Numbered from the stretch's first letter, positions 30,814-39,435 are shown. The stretch: 40,602 nucleotides of DNA from an uncultured Collinsella sp. (GCA_958438955.1 CAUBTS010000007.1:1-40602); one strand, 5' to 3'. The notes: generated by a model from the sequence alone, not told the origin. Numbers and translations: made by a program.

Positions 30814-32235
30814 CTAGGCCATAAGCAGGCCGGTCTCCGCGACGTTCTTGTACCAGTACGCGCTCGCCTTGGGATAGCGCTTCTGGGTCTCAAAGTCGAT
30901 GTAGAACAGGCCATAACGCTTGTTGTAGCCGTTGGTCCAGGAGAACTGGTCCTGCAGCGACCACACAAAGTAACCGTCGACGTTTACGCCGCCGTCGATT
31001 GCCTTGAGGATCCACGCGAGATGCTGACGCATGTAGTCGATACGAGGGGCGTCATCGATAAAGCCATCCTCGAAGTCGTCCTTATAGCCCATGCCGTTCT
31101 CGGTGATGTAGATCTTCTTGTAGTTGGGGTAATCGTTCTTAATGCGGAGCAGCAGGTCGTACAGGCCCTCGGGATAGATGATCCAGTCCCAATCGGTGGT
31201 GGGTACGCCTTCGCGCACGCACGACTCGCCCACGCCCTTGAGGAACCAGCGCGAGGAGCCCTTGTCGCCGGTGCCATTGTGGTTGATGTCGTTTTCGCCC
31301 TCGGCAGCACGCAGGAACTGGCACTTGTAGGTGTTGACGCCCAGGCAATCGTTGTAGGGGAGCGCGGCGGTCAGCGCGGCGATGTCCTCGTCGCGGATGT
31401 CGAGCTCGCCGCCGGCGATATGGGCCAGCTTGGTCGCAGCCTCCAAGGTATCAGCTGCATAGTGGCCGCGGAAGGTGGCGTCGAGTACCCAGCGGTTGTT
31501 GATGACATCGGCCATGCGAGCTGCCTCGCAGTCGGCAGCGCTGTTGGGATCGAGGGGATACTTGGGCTCCAGGTTCTGGACAATGCCGATCTCGCCCTCA
31601 AAGCCGCCCTCATGGAAGGCGACGACAGCCTTGGCGTGGGCCACCATCATGTTGTGCATGAGCTGGAAGGCCTTGTCCAGGCGATACTTCTCGCCGTGCG
31701 GCCAGTTGCCGACGATAAAGCTGCCCTCGGCGGTCGCGGGAATCTCGTTAAAGGTGAACCAGTGCTTGACCTCGGTGAACTCGGCAAAGCAGAACTTGGC
31801 GTACTCGACAAAGGCGTCGATCGTCGTGCGCGTCAGGAAGCCCTCGCCGCCGTTCTGGTAAAAGGCCTCGGGTGTATCGAAGTGATCGAGCGTGACATAG
31901 GGGATAACGCCAGCTTTGTTGCAGGTGGCGAAAAGCTCGTGATAGAAGGCGACACCCTCGGGGTTGATCTCGCCAGTGCCGTTGGGGAAGATACGGCTCC
32001 AGGCGATGGAGACACGGATGCCGTTGATGCCGAAGCGCTGGCACAGGTCGATATCGACCGGGTACTTGTTGTAGAAATCGCTTGCGGGATCGGGGGAGAA
32101 GCGACCCTGAGCTGCCAGGAAATCGTCCCAGGGCACTTTGCCCTTGCCGTGCGTACGGGTCTCGCCCTCAACCTGGTAAGCAGCGGTGGCGCCGCCAAAC
32201 ACAAAGCCGTCGGGGAACTGCATGGGGTTGGTCAT
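30814..32235 (-). CDS. lacG: 6-phospho-beta-galactosidase-type GH1 hydrolase (module 1)
   Basis: 473 residues, closely following staphylococcal LacG from FVFGGATAAYQVEG through PASDFYNKYPVDIDL to the end. GH1 acid/base Glu164 is in FTFNEI and nucleophile Glu379 in IYITENGMGY. The phosphate-binding trio Ser-Lys-Tyr of LacG enzymes is present in SWTNGYNKRYGLFYIDFETQ. It hydrolyses phosphorylated beta-galactosides (lactose-6-P) or possibly beta-glucosides in the cytoplasm. It lies 75 bp downstream of the IIC-IIB gene on the same strand, the second gene of that operon. AAAGGATG precedes the ATG. A strong terminator follows. Confidence 0.88.
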   Translation of the reverse strand: MTNPMQFPDGFVFGGATAAYQVEGETRTHGKGKVPWDDFLAAQGRFSPDPASDFYNKYPVDIDLCQRFGINGIRVSIAWSRIFPNGTGEINPEGVAFYHELFATCNKAGVIPYVTLDHFDTPEAFYQNGGEGFLTRTTIDAFVEYAKFCFAEFTEVKHWFTFNEIPATAEGSFIVGNWPHGEKYRLDKAFQLMHNMMVAHAKAVVAFHEGGFEGEIGIVQNLEPKYPLDPNSAADCEAARMADVINNRWVLDATFRGHYAADTLEAATKLAHIAGGELDIRDEDIAALTAALPYNDCLGVNTYKCQFLRAAEGENDINHNGTGDKGSSRWFLKGVGESCVREGVPTTDWDWIIYPEGLYDLLLRIKNDYPNYKKIYITENGMGYKDDFEDGFIDDAPRIDYMRQHLAWILKAIDGGVNVDGYFVWSLQDQFSWTNGYNKRYGLFYIDFETQKRYPKASAYWYKNVAETGLLMA

Positions 32236-32270
32236 GAGTCATCCTTTCTGTGGGATACGAATAGGGAGAG

Positions 32271-32295
32271 GTGCCCGAACCGGGAATCCGGGCAC
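32271..32295 (-). other. Intercistronic hairpin between lacE and lacG (module 1)
   Basis: GTGCCCG 32271-32277 pairs with CGGGCAC 32289-32295. No T-run follows on the - strand, so a role in mRNA stability or differential expression is more likely than termination. Confidence 0.4.
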
Positions 32296-32310
32296 TAACA
32301 GAGGGAGGAA

Positions 32311-34089
32311 CTAGTCGAGGTTCTCGCGGAGCCACTTGATGGCGCCAGCGGGGTCGCGAGTAAGGTCGATATATTCCTTACCGCGCGGGGCGAGCAGCTT
32401 AATGCCCAGGCGATCGGTGTCGGCCTTCATGTCGTTGTAGTAGCTACGGACCTGCGGGGCAAGCACGATAACGTCGTACTGATCCATGATGGCAGTGTGC
32501 TGGCCATAGGCGCCTGCGGAGGAAGCGATGTTCTCTCCGGTCTGCGCAGCACCTTCCTTGATGGCGTTGGCAAGCATGGCAGAGGTGCCGGCGCCGGCGC
32601 ACAGGACGAGGACCTTCAGGCCGTCGACATCCTTCTTAGCGGATGCATCGGCAGCGGGCTCGGGCTGATCGGCGACAGGCTTGCTGTCGGCGGCAGCGGC
32701 GGTCGGCTCGACGGAAGCGGTAGTCTGTTCGACAGCGGGCGCAGAGGTGCTGGCGGCGATGGTGGCAGCACCATCGGACTCGAGACCCAGCTCGGCGGCG
32801 CGCTCGGCCTCCTGGTCGCAGAGCAGCTTATCGTATGCCTTCAAGAACGGCAGGTAGATGATGGCGTCCAGCAAGATGATGATCGCGACAAATACCAGGG
32901 CGATAAGCTGGAAGTTCGTGGTGATGAAAATGCCGATGGGGGCAGGGGTAGCCCAAGGCACCACGAAGGAGAAGCCGTTCATGCCCACGTTATCGATAAA
33001 GAATTTGGCAACACTTACGTTGACGCAGCCGGCGGCAACAAAGGGGATGAGCATGTAGGGGTTAAGGATCATCGGCGCGCCAAAGAGCAGCGGCTCGTTG
33101 ACAGCAAAGGCAACAGGAACAATCGAGGCCTTACCGACGGCTTTGAGCTGCTTGGACTTCATAAAGAGAATCAGCAGAAGCGGCACGATGAACGTGGCGC
33201 CGGTGCCGCCGAACTCACCCACGAGCGACATGTTAAAGGTGAGGGAATGGGCGGGGTGACCACCGGCCAGGAGAACCTGCAGGTTCTCGGCCTGGTTGGC
33301 AAGACGGATGGGGTCGATGCCCGGCTGGACGATCGAAGGACCGTGGACGCCGATGAACCAGAAGAACGCGGTGGCTGCCTGGATAAGGATGAGGCCGGGG
33401 TAGGTCTCTGCAGCGGTAAAGAGCGGGGAGAGCAGTTTGATGAGCAGCTCGGAGAACGGAACGCCCATGAGGTTGCGCACGACGACATCGATGATGCCGC
33501 AGATGATGACAGCGCCACCGAAGGGGATGATGTCGCGGAAGTTCTGAGCGATGGCGCCCGGAACCTCCTTGGGCAGCTTAATGGTCAGATCGCGCGAGAC
33601 GCAGAACTTATAAACCCAAACGGTAATGAACGCTGCGATATAGGCCGAGAACAGACCGCGTGTACCCATGCTGGTGCAATCGAAGACCGAAAGCTCGGAG
33701 CCGTTGAACTTGGTGGTGAACTGCGTAACAGCGAGCAAAAGCATACTGCACTGGGCGGCAACCATGGTGGAGCCGTCGTTGAGCACCTTGCCGGCGGGCA
33801 TGCGACGGTTCATGGAAGCCGTAAAGTTCTTGGCGGTGGTGCCGGCAACCATGATGCCCATGACGCCCATGGTGAAGTTGTACAGCTTGTTGCACCAGTC
33901 GATGAGCGGCTGGGGCAACGTGATTCCAACTACGCCGGGAAGGGTGGCGATCAGCAGAAAGATCGAAGAGGTAAGGACGATGGGCATGCACCCAAGGAAT
34001 CCGTCTTTGATGGCCTGGAGGTAGATGTTTCTCGAGATCTTCTCGAAGAACGGTTGATGCTTTTCGAGCATCTTTACGATGGCGTCCAT
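32311..34089 (-). CDS. lacE: PTS lactose-type IIC-IIB permease (module 1)
   Basis: 592 residues. Residues 1-450 are the IIC membrane domain (MDAIVKMLEKHQPFFEKISR, NIYLQAIKDGFLG, PGAIAQNFRDI, FFWFIGVHGPSIVQPGI, GGTGATFIVP, VAFAVNEPLLFGAP, which is the conserved NEP motif). A Pro/Ala/Ser/Glu linker follows, then a IIB domain with phosphorylated Cys near residue 492 in VLVLCAGAGTSAMLAN. This fused order is that of LacE. It imports and phosphorylates lactose or similar beta-glycosides but needs a IIA(Lac), which is not in the window. AAAGGAG precedes the ATG. Its promoter faces that of the LacI gene at 34365. Confidence 0.9.
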   Translation of the reverse strand: MDAIVKMLEKHQPFFEKISRNIYLQAIKDGFLGCMPIVLTSSIFLLIATLPGVVGITLPQPLIDWCNKLYNFTMGVMGIMVAGTTAKNFTASMNRRMPAGKVLNDGSTMVAAQCSMLLLAVTQFTTKFNGSELSVFDCTSMGTRGLFSAYIAAFITVWVYKFCVSRDLTIKLPKEVPGAIAQNFRDIIPFGGAVIICGIIDVVVRNLMGVPFSELLIKLLSPLFTAAETYPGLILIQAATAFFWFIGVHGPSIVQPGIDPIRLANQAENLQVLLAGGHPAHSLTFNMSLVGEFGGTGATFIVPLLLILFMKSKQLKAVGKASIVPVAFAVNEPLLFGAPMILNPYMLIPFVAAGCVNVSVAKFFIDNVGMNGFSFVVPWATPAPIGIFITTNFQLIALVFVAIIILLDAIIYLPFLKAYDKLLCDQEAERAAELGLESDGAATIAASTSAPAVEQTTASVEPTAAAADSKPVADQPEPAADASAKKDVDGLKVLVLCAGAGTSAMLANAIKEGAAQTGENIASSAGAYGQHTAIMDQYDVIVLAPQVRSYYNDMKADTDRLGIKLLAPRGKEYIDLTRDPAGAIKWLRENLD

Positions 34090-34190
34090 AGAGCTCCTTT
34101 GTTACTTGATGCGCGATGCATGTGGATGGAACTGGTCGTCGATGGATGGTCAGGACTGCCCGGAAACCTTCCTGCTTAAGGAAGGCATTG

Positions 34191-34235
34191 CGAAATGACA
34201 ACGTTGTCATTTCGTTAATGACAACGTAAGACATT
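34191..34235. promoter_or_regulatory. LacI-type operators of module 1
   Basis: A 24-bp perfect palindrome (34191-34214) is centred on AACGTT. Its core TGACAACGTTGTCA (34196-34209) fits the LacI-family consensus TGWNANCGNTNWCA at every position. A second, weaker copy (TGACAACGTAAGACA) starts at 34219, about two turns away. They lie between lacE and its divergent repressor gene. Confidence 0.75.
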
Positions 34236-34265
34236 TTTGGAAGAGCAACAAGGATATACGGGTGA

Positions 34266-34322
34266 GCGGTCGATATTGTCCGGTAAACGGTTGATTTGTC
34301 AGTCAGGCAGGTAGTGTATGCT
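34266..34322 (+). promoter_or_regulatory. CGGTRARCGGT motif and promoter of the module 1 LacI gene
   Basis: GCGGTCGATATTGTC at 34266 and CGGTAAACGGTTGATTTGTC at 34281 form an imperfect tandem. A -35-like TTGTCA (34296-34301) and -10-like TATGCT (34317-34322) follow with 15-bp spacing, which is short. Confidence 0.45.
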
Positions 34323-34364
34323 AGAACGCAAAAAACAAGCGATGCAAAACCGACTGGAGAAGTA

Positions 34365-35375
34365 GTGGCAACGATGGACAAGAAAAATGTCTCAATGAAT
34401 GATGTGGCAGTTGCCGCGGGTGTTTCTCTCAAGACGGTTTCGCGTGTGATTAACGAGCCCGGTAGCGTGCGAGAGTCGACACGCGATAAGGTCCATTCCG
34501 CAATGGAAGCGCTCGGGTTTCGAACCAACTTTGCCGCGCGTTCGCTCAAGTTGGGCCGTTACGGGTGCATCGGCGTGGTGCTGTTCCACTTGTCGGGCGG
34601 TGCCGTGGACATGATTGACGGTATCGCAGATGCCGCCGAAGAACGCGGCTTTGCGCTCACGATGATCAAAAAGCGGGCGGGGGAGAAGATGACCCTTGCC
34701 GAAGCGGCGCGTAGGATGTCGCAGCTGCCTGTTGATGGCATGATCTTCAACCTGCGTCAGATGGTCGATGACTTTGATACTTTTGAGGCACCGAAAGACC
34801 TCAAGACGGTGATTATCACACCGATGGAACATCCTACCTGCTCCACCGTCAGTGACGATCAAGAGGGCGGCGCGCGCATGGCGTGCGAGTACTTCTTGAA
34901 TCACGGGCACAAGAACGTGTACTTCGTCTCTGGTAAGAAAGAAGCGCTGTCGAGCCAGTGCCGTATGAAAGGTTGGCGAGCGGCACTCGAGGCGCATGGC
35001 ATTGAGCCGCCCGAGCCTCTGCAAGGCGATTGGAATGCGGATAGTGGCTATGCCGCGGGCCTTGTGCTTGCCGATAAACCCGATTGCACGGCGGCCCTCG
35101 CTGCTAACGACTGCATGGCAAACGGCGTGATGATGGCTCTACGTGACAAAGGGCTCAGTGTGCCCGACGACGTGTCCGTGATCGGCTTTGATGACGAGCT
35201 TTACAAGACGATTCCCAACTCGATTCTGACGTCGGTGAAGTTCTGTCACCGCGAGCTGGGCGTCCGTGCGCTTAACGAGGTCGTCGCAGGTCTGGAAGCC
35301 CCGAGCTCCAGAAGCCGTACGCTCGTCTCGGGCGTGTTGGTCGAGCGTTCCAGCGTAAAGGACTTGCGGGCGTAG
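34365..35375 (+). CDS. LacI-family repressor of module 1
   Basis: 336 residues from GTG 34365 (GGAG at 34356-34359); ATG 34374 is an alternative. The HTH is NVSMNDVAVAAGVSLKTVSR followed by VINEPGSVRESTRDKV and the hinge helix FAARSLKLGR. The C-terminal periplasmic-binding-type sensor domain includes IGVVLFHL, DGMIFNLR, HPTCSTVSDDQEGGARMACE, and AANDCMANGVMMALRDKGLSVPDDVSVIGFDD. It probably represses lacE-lacG module 1 through 34191-34235 and possibly itself. The inducer is unknown. Repeat units begin 22 bp after the stop codon. Confidence 0.9.
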   Translation: MATMDKKNVSMNDVAVAAGVSLKTVSRVINEPGSVRESTRDKVHSAMEALGFRTNFAARSLKLGRYGCIGVVLFHLSGGAVDMIDGIADAAEERGFALTMIKKRAGEKMTLAEAARRMSQLPVDGMIFNLRQMVDDFDTFEAPKDLKTVIITPMEHPTCSTVSDDQEGGARMACEYFLNHGHKNVYFVSGKKEALSSQCRMKGWRAALEAHGIEPPEPLQGDWNADSGYAAGLVLADKPDCTAALAANDCMANGVMMALRDKGLSVPDDVSVIGFDDELYKTIPNSILTSVKFCHRELGVRALNEVVAGLEAPSSRSRTLVSGVLVERSSVKDLRA

Positions 35376-35397
35376 ACGTGCTCGGCCTATTCCGTTT

Positions 35398-35455
35398 GTC
35401 TCAATCTGTAACAGCTAGGACCCAAAAACTCGGCTAGATGTTATAGATTTAGACA
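35398..35455. repeat. Palindromic repeat unit C (type 2)
   Basis: Arms TCTCAATCTGTAACA and TGTTATAGATTTAGA; interior CTAGGACCCAAAAACTCGG closed by CTAG/CTAG. Begins 22 bp after the LacI stop; preceded by TTCCGTTT. Confidence 0.8.
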
Positions 35456-35478
35456 ATTCGGTCCGGCTTATTCCGTTT

Positions 35479-35536
35479 GTCTCGATCTGTAACAACTAGA
35501 CGGTCAAAAGTGGTCTACATGTTACAAATCGAGATT
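35479..35536. repeat. Palindromic repeat unit D (type 1)
   Basis: Arms TCTCGATCTGTAACA and TGTTACAAATCGAGA; interior TAGACGGTCAAAAGTGGTCT. Starts 81 bp after unit C, preceded by the same TTCCGTTT. Confidence 0.8.
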
Positions 35537-35558
35537 GTTCGGCCCGGGCCGCCCGTTC

Positions 35559-35616
35559 GTCTAAATCTGTAACAGCTTGGACCGAAAAACTCGGCTAGAT
35601 GTTACAGATTGAGATG
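35559..35616. repeat. Palindromic repeat unit E (type 2)
   Basis: Arms TCTAAATCTGTAACA and TGTTACAGATTGAGA; interior GGACCGAAAAACTCGG. Starts 80 bp after unit D, preceded by GCCCGTTC as unit B is. Confidence 0.8.
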
Positions 35617-35643
35617 AACAGGAGGACGGGTGCGGTCTAAACA

Positions 35644-35682
35644 AAATGGCCCGCGCATCACACATCGATGCACGGGCCATTT
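35644..35682 (-). terminator. Terminator of the second lac module
   Basis: AAATGGCCCGCGCAT 35644-35658 pairs with ATGCACGGGCCATTT 35668-35682 with one mismatch. On the - strand it is followed by TTGTTT. Confidence 0.75.
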
Positions 35683-35714
35683 ATTGTCTGCGAGCGGCAG
35701 GTGGTGTCAGCGTC

Positions 35715-37475
35715 TTATGCCTCGAGGTTTTCCTCGATCCAGGCGACGGCACCCTTGGGATCCTTAGTGAGGTCGATGTACTGTTTGCCCTTGGGCGACA
35801 GCAGCGTGATGCCCAGGCGGTCGGTGTCGGCCTTCATCTCGTTGTAATAGGTGCGAACCTGCGGAGCCAGGACGATGACGTTGTACTGGTCCATGATGGC
35901 GTAGTGGCTGCCGTAGGCACCGGCGTTGGCGGTAATGTCGATGCCCAGCTCGTCGGCGCCTTCCTTAAGCGCGTTGGCGAGCAGTGCAGAGGTGCCGGCG
36001 CCAGCGCACAGAACCAGAACCCTCAGATCCTTGCCCTTAAGGGCGGACGGAGCTGCGGAGGCCTCGGTGGCAGAAGCGGTCTCGACAACAGGAGCCTCAA
36101 CGGCGGGGGCGGCAGCGGTCTTGACGGCCTTGGTCTCCTCGGCCTCTTCTTCGGCCAGGGTCTCGGCCTCCTGCTTGCACAGGACGTTGTCGTAGGCCTT
36201 GCAGAACGGGTAGTAGATCAAGAAGTCAACGACCAGCAGGACGACAGCCAGGACCAGAGAGATCGGCTGGAAGTTGGTGTCGATGAAGGTGCCGATCGGT
36301 CCGGGGAGTGCCCACGGCATGGCATAGATAAAGCCGTTCATGCCCAAAAAGTCGATGAAGAACTTACCAATGAGGACGTTGGCCACGGGGGCAAACAGGA
36401 ACGGGATCAGGAAGTACGGGTTGAGGATGATGGGCGCGGCGAACAGCAGCGGTTCGTTGACGGCGAACATCACGGGTACGACAGAGGCTTTGCCGACGGC
36501 CTTGAGCTGCTTGGAGCGCATAAAGAGCAGGAAGATGATCGGGACAATGAACGTGGCGCCGGTGCCGCCGAGTTCGCCGATGTAGTTACCGAAGTTCTCG
36601 GTCAGGGCGAGGGCGGGGTGACCGCCGGCCTGCAGCGTGGCGAGGTTGGTGGTGATGTTGCCAAACAGCGCGGCGTTGAGGGCAGGCTTAACGACCGAGG
36701 GGCCGTGGATGCCCATGAACCAGAACAGCGGGATCATGAACCAGATGAGGGCGAGGCCGGCGTAGGAATCGGCAGCGGCGAACAGCGGGCTCACCAGCGT
36801 GGAGATGACGTTGGCAAACGGGACGGCCAAGCAGGTGCGGCAGATAACGTCGATGACGGCGACAAACAGGATGGAGAAGCTGAAGGCGAAGATGTCGCGG
36901 AAGTTCTGGGCGATGGCGCCGGGGACTTCTTTGGGCAGCTTGATGGTGATGTCTCGCTTAATGCAGAAGGCATAGATGTTGACCGTGGCAAATGCGGCGA
37001 CAAAGGAGCTCAGCAGGCCCTTGGTGCCCATGTTGTCGGTAAAGAACACCGAGACATCGGCGCCGTCGATCTTGGCACTCGTCTGGGTAACGGCCAAGAT
37101 GAGCATAGCGCACATGGCGGCGACCATGGTGCTCGTGGCGTTGATGGCCTTGCCGGCAGGCATGCGGCGGTTCTTGGAGCCGGTCAGCGCGCTTGCGGTG
37201 GTGCCGGCGACCATGATGCCCACGACGCCCATCGTGAAGTTGTAAACCTTGTTGCAGAAGTTCACGACGTCGACGTTCCACCAGTCGGGCAGCGTAAAGC
37301 CGCCGACCGTGGCGACAACGCCCGGCAGGGTTGAAATAAGCAGGAAGACAGAAGAAGACAGGATGATGGGCATTGCTGCCAAAAAGCCGTCTTTAATGGC
37401 CTGAAGGTAGATGTTCTTAGAGACCTTGTCGAAGTACGGCTGACCTTTCTCCAAGAACTTAACGATCGATTCCAT
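35715..37475 (-). CDS. lacE: PTS lactose-type IIC-IIB permease (module 2)
   Basis: 586 residues and clearly paralogous to the protein at 32311: MESIVKFLEKGQPYFDKVSK, NIYLQAIKDGFLA, PGAIAQNFRDI, FWFMGIHGPSVVKPAL, GGTGATFIVP, MFAVNEPLLFAAP, then an Ala/Glu/Val linker and IIB with Cys in VLVLCAGAGTSALLAN. Membrane helices are spread over residues 1-440. It is the second gene of its operon, 176 bp after the GH1 gene, the opposite order to module 1. AGGAG precedes the ATG. As with module 1, the needed IIA protein is not encoded nearby. Confidence 0.9.
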   Translation of the reverse strand: MESIVKFLEKGQPYFDKVSKNIYLQAIKDGFLAAMPIILSSSVFLLISTLPGVVATVGGFTLPDWWNVDVVNFCNKVYNFTMGVVGIMVAGTTASALTGSKNRRMPAGKAINATSTMVAAMCAMLILAVTQTSAKIDGADVSVFFTDNMGTKGLLSSFVAAFATVNIYAFCIKRDITIKLPKEVPGAIAQNFRDIFAFSFSILFVAVIDVICRTCLAVPFANVISTLVSPLFAAADSYAGLALIWFMIPLFWFMGIHGPSVVKPALNAALFGNITTNLATLQAGGHPALALTENFGNYIGELGGTGATFIVPIIFLLFMRSKQLKAVGKASVVPVMFAVNEPLLFAAPIILNPYFLIPFLFAPVANVLIGKFFIDFLGMNGFIYAMPWALPGPIGTFIDTNFQPISLVLAVVLLVVDFLIYYPFCKAYDNVLCKQEAETLAEEEAEETKAVKTAAAPAVEAPVVETASATEASAAPSALKGKDLRVLVLCAGAGTSALLANALKEGADELGIDITANAGAYGSHYAIMDQYNVIVLAPQVRTYYNEMKADTDRLGITLLSPKGKQYIDLTKDPKGAVAWIEENLEA

Positions 37476-37588
37476 AGTTCACGCTCCTCTTTGCATGAAA
37501 TCTTAATGGCATGGACGTTGAAAACCTATATGGTCTCCCGCTTGCTAAAAGCCCGGGTGCAGGCGGGGTCGGTCCCAGGGGGAGAGAG

Positions 37589-37625
37589 GGGAGCGGCTGG
37601 GTTTGTATCGCATAGGGCCGCTCCC
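37589..37625 (-). other. Intercistronic hairpin between lacG and lacE (module 2)
   Basis: GGGAGCGGC 37589-37597 pairs perfectly with GCCGCTCCC 37617-37625 around a 19-nt loop, just after the GH1 stop. There is no T-run, so it could reduce but not block readthrough to lacE. Confidence 0.45.
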
Positions 37626-37651
37626 TTCTCGGGGGAAAGCGAGGCGATGCG

Positions 37652-39100
37652 CTACTGCGCGTCCGCCATAGTGTCGGCGAGCTCCTTGTACCAGAGTGCC
37701 GACTGCTTGATGTAGCGTTTTTGCGTGTCGAAGTCGATGTAGAACAGGCCGTAGCGCTTGTTATAGCCGTTGGCCCACGAGAACTGGTCCTGCAGGCTCC
37801 AGATAAAGTAGCCCTGGACGTCGACGCCCTCGGCGCGCGCCCGGAGCACCTTCTCCATGTGCTGGTCGACAAAGTCGATGCGCTCGGGATCGGCGACGAT
37901 GCCGTTTGCGTCGGGCTCGGGGTCCTTGTGGCCCAGGCCGTTTTCGGTGATATAGATGACGGGGAGGTTGGGATAGGTGGCGCTGATGTGCTTGAGCGTG
38001 TCGTAGAGGCCTTGCGGGTAGATGAGCCAATCCCAGTCGGTGGTGGGGATACCCGGCATATCGACCTGCTGCCCGACGCCCTTAAACTTAAAGCACGAGG
38101 TGCCCTTGTCTCCGGTGCCGTTAAAGCTGTTGGTGGACTCGCCATCGTAGGCGGCGATAAACGCCGACTGATAGTAGTTGAGGCCGAACATATCGTTGCG
38201 GGGCGCCGCCTTGGCGAGCTCCTCCATGTCGCTGTCCTCAACCGTAAGTGTGGCGTTGTTGGCACGCAGAATCTCGTTGATGAGTGAGAGAGTGCGCGCG
38301 GAGTAGTGACCCAGGAAGGCGCCGTCCATGATGAAGTCGGTGTAGAAGGCGTTGTACAGGTCGGCGGCGTGCTGGTCGGCGGGCGAGTCGGTGGCAGGAT
38401 ATGCCGGCGTCAGGACGTTGACCATGCCAATGCGTCCGCCCAGGTGCTCGGTCTCGTCAAGATCCTTATACAGGTTGACGGCGCGGGCGTGGGCAACGAG
38501 CTCGTTGTGCTGGCTCTGGATGCCGCTCGTCACATCAAAGTGATGGTTGGGCGGGAAGTTGCCTTGGATGTATTGGGAGTGCGAGAGGCTGATGAGCTCG
38601 TTGATGGTGAACCAATTCTTGACCTCGCGGAACTCGCGGAAGCAGAACTCGGCATAGCGCACATAGGCGTCGACGGTCTTGCGGTTGAGCCAGTCGCCCT
38701 GGTTGAACAGGGCGGCGGGGGAGTCAAAGTGATGCAGGGACACATAGGGCTCGACGCCATACTTTTTGCAGCAGGCGAACAGCTCGTGGTAGTGCTTAAC
38801 GCCCTCGGCGAGGGGTTCGGCATCGTCGCCGTTGGGGAAGATGCGGGTCCAGGCGATGGACACACGAATGGCGTTGAGTCCATGCTCGGCAGAAAGGCGG
38901 ATATCCTCCTCGTAGCGGTTGTAGAAATCACTGGCCGGGTCGGGCAAAAAGCGACCCTGGGCGACAAGGTAATCGTCCCACATGGTCTTACCCTTGCCTG
39001 CCACCTTCGTGGAACCTTCCGTTTGGTACGCGGCGGTTGCGGCGCCCCAAACAAAGCCCTTCGGCAGCTGCTGTACGCGGTTTAGCAAAGACATATGCAT
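37652..39100 (-). CDS. lacG: 6-phospho-beta-galactosidase-type GH1 hydrolase (module 2)
   Basis: 482 residues. Start at 39100 (MHMSLLNR) or ATG 39094; AGAGGG lies just upstream. Same family as 30814 but well diverged: FVWGAATAAYQTEGS, PASDFYNRYEEDIRL, acid/base Glu168 in FTINEL, nucleophile in IYITENGLGHKD, and the phosphate-site segment SWANGYNKRYGLFYIDFDTQ. Cleaves phosphorylated beta-glycosides in the cytoplasm. The divergence of loops (for example FPPNHHFDVTSG) suggests a different aglycone or sugar preference. First gene of its operon; operators at 39215-39252 lie upstream. Confidence 0.87.
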   Translation of the reverse strand: MHMSLLNRVQQLPKGFVWGAATAAYQTEGSTKVAGKGKTMWDDYLVAQGRFLPDPASDFYNRYEEDIRLSAEHGLNAIRVSIAWTRIFPNGDDAEPLAEGVKHYHELFACCKKYGVEPYVSLHHFDSPAALFNQGDWLNRKTVDAYVRYAEFCFREFREVKNWFTINELISLSHSQYIQGNFPPNHHFDVTSGIQSQHNELVAHARAVNLYKDLDETEHLGGRIGMVNVLTPAYPATDSPADQHAADLYNAFYTDFIMDGAFLGHYSARTLSLINEILRANNATLTVEDSDMEELAKAAPRNDMFGLNYYQSAFIAAYDGESTNSFNGTGDKGTSCFKFKGVGQQVDMPGIPTTDWDWLIYPQGLYDTLKHISATYPNLPVIYITENGLGHKDPEPDANGIVADPERIDFVDQHMEKVLRARAEGVDVQGYFIWSLQDQFSWANGYNKRYGLFYIDFDTQKRYIKQSALWYKELADTMADAQ

Positions 39101-39214
39101 ACACCCTCTCGTCTCGCTGTTCGATATTGTGCGTTTGCGCTCAGGAGGCTCCCTGGTTAGCGTTCAGCGGTGAAAAAGCCCGATAAACACTATCTTAAAA
39201 TGATTAGAACCAAA

Positions 39215-39252
39215 ATGAGCACGTGAACATTTGACAATGAGCACGTTAACAT
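39215..39252. promoter_or_regulatory. Paired LacI-type operators of module 2
   Basis: ATGAGCACGTGAACAT (39215-39230) and ATGAGCACGTTAACAT (39237-39252) are direct copies 22 bp apart, on the lacG side of the divergent gap. The core TGAGCACGTTAACA fits the LacI/CcpA-type consensus at 13 of 14 positions. Confidence 0.65.
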
Positions 39253-39295
39253 CCGGCTGGGATGTATAGAAACAAAACAACTTCAAACAGCCGCG

Positions 39296-39357
39296 AACGG
39301 TTGTATTTGTTCGGTAAGCGGTTTTGATTGACAGAAGTTTTCATGTTGTGGTATATG
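39296..39357 (+). promoter_or_regulatory. CGGTRARCGGT motif and promoter of the module 2 LacI gene
   Basis: ACGGTTGTATTTGTT (39296) followed by CGGTAAGCGGTTTTGATTG (39312) parallels 34266-34301 closely. The -35 TTGACA (39328-39333) is consensus; the -10-like TATATG (39352-39357) follows at 18 bp. Confidence 0.6.
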
Positions 39358-39368
39358 GCTCGGGTATC

Positions 39369-39384
39369 ATGAGCACGTTATCAA
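39369..39384. promoter_or_regulatory. Third module 2 operator, inside the LacI leader
   Basis: ATGAGCACGTTATCAA matches the two copies at 39215 and 39237. It lies just after the expected start point of the LacI transcript, so it suggests autorepression. Confidence 0.6.
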
Positions 39385-39435
39385 TGTATGTACGATGCGC
39401 CATGGGCGCGGGGAATAGTTGGGAAGCAGGTTAGC

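Noticed and set aside
30703..32298. 531-codon open frame on the + strand opposite lacG
   Set aside because: It mirrors a conserved GH1 gene codon by codon, is rich in Val/Leu/Ala/Gly as expected from antisense GC3 bias, and has no recognisable domain.
35646..37334. 562-codon open frame on the + strand opposite lacE (module 2)
   Set aside because: Antisense shadow of the PTS gene; the translation is a low-complexity Asp/Gly/Arg/His/Val mix.
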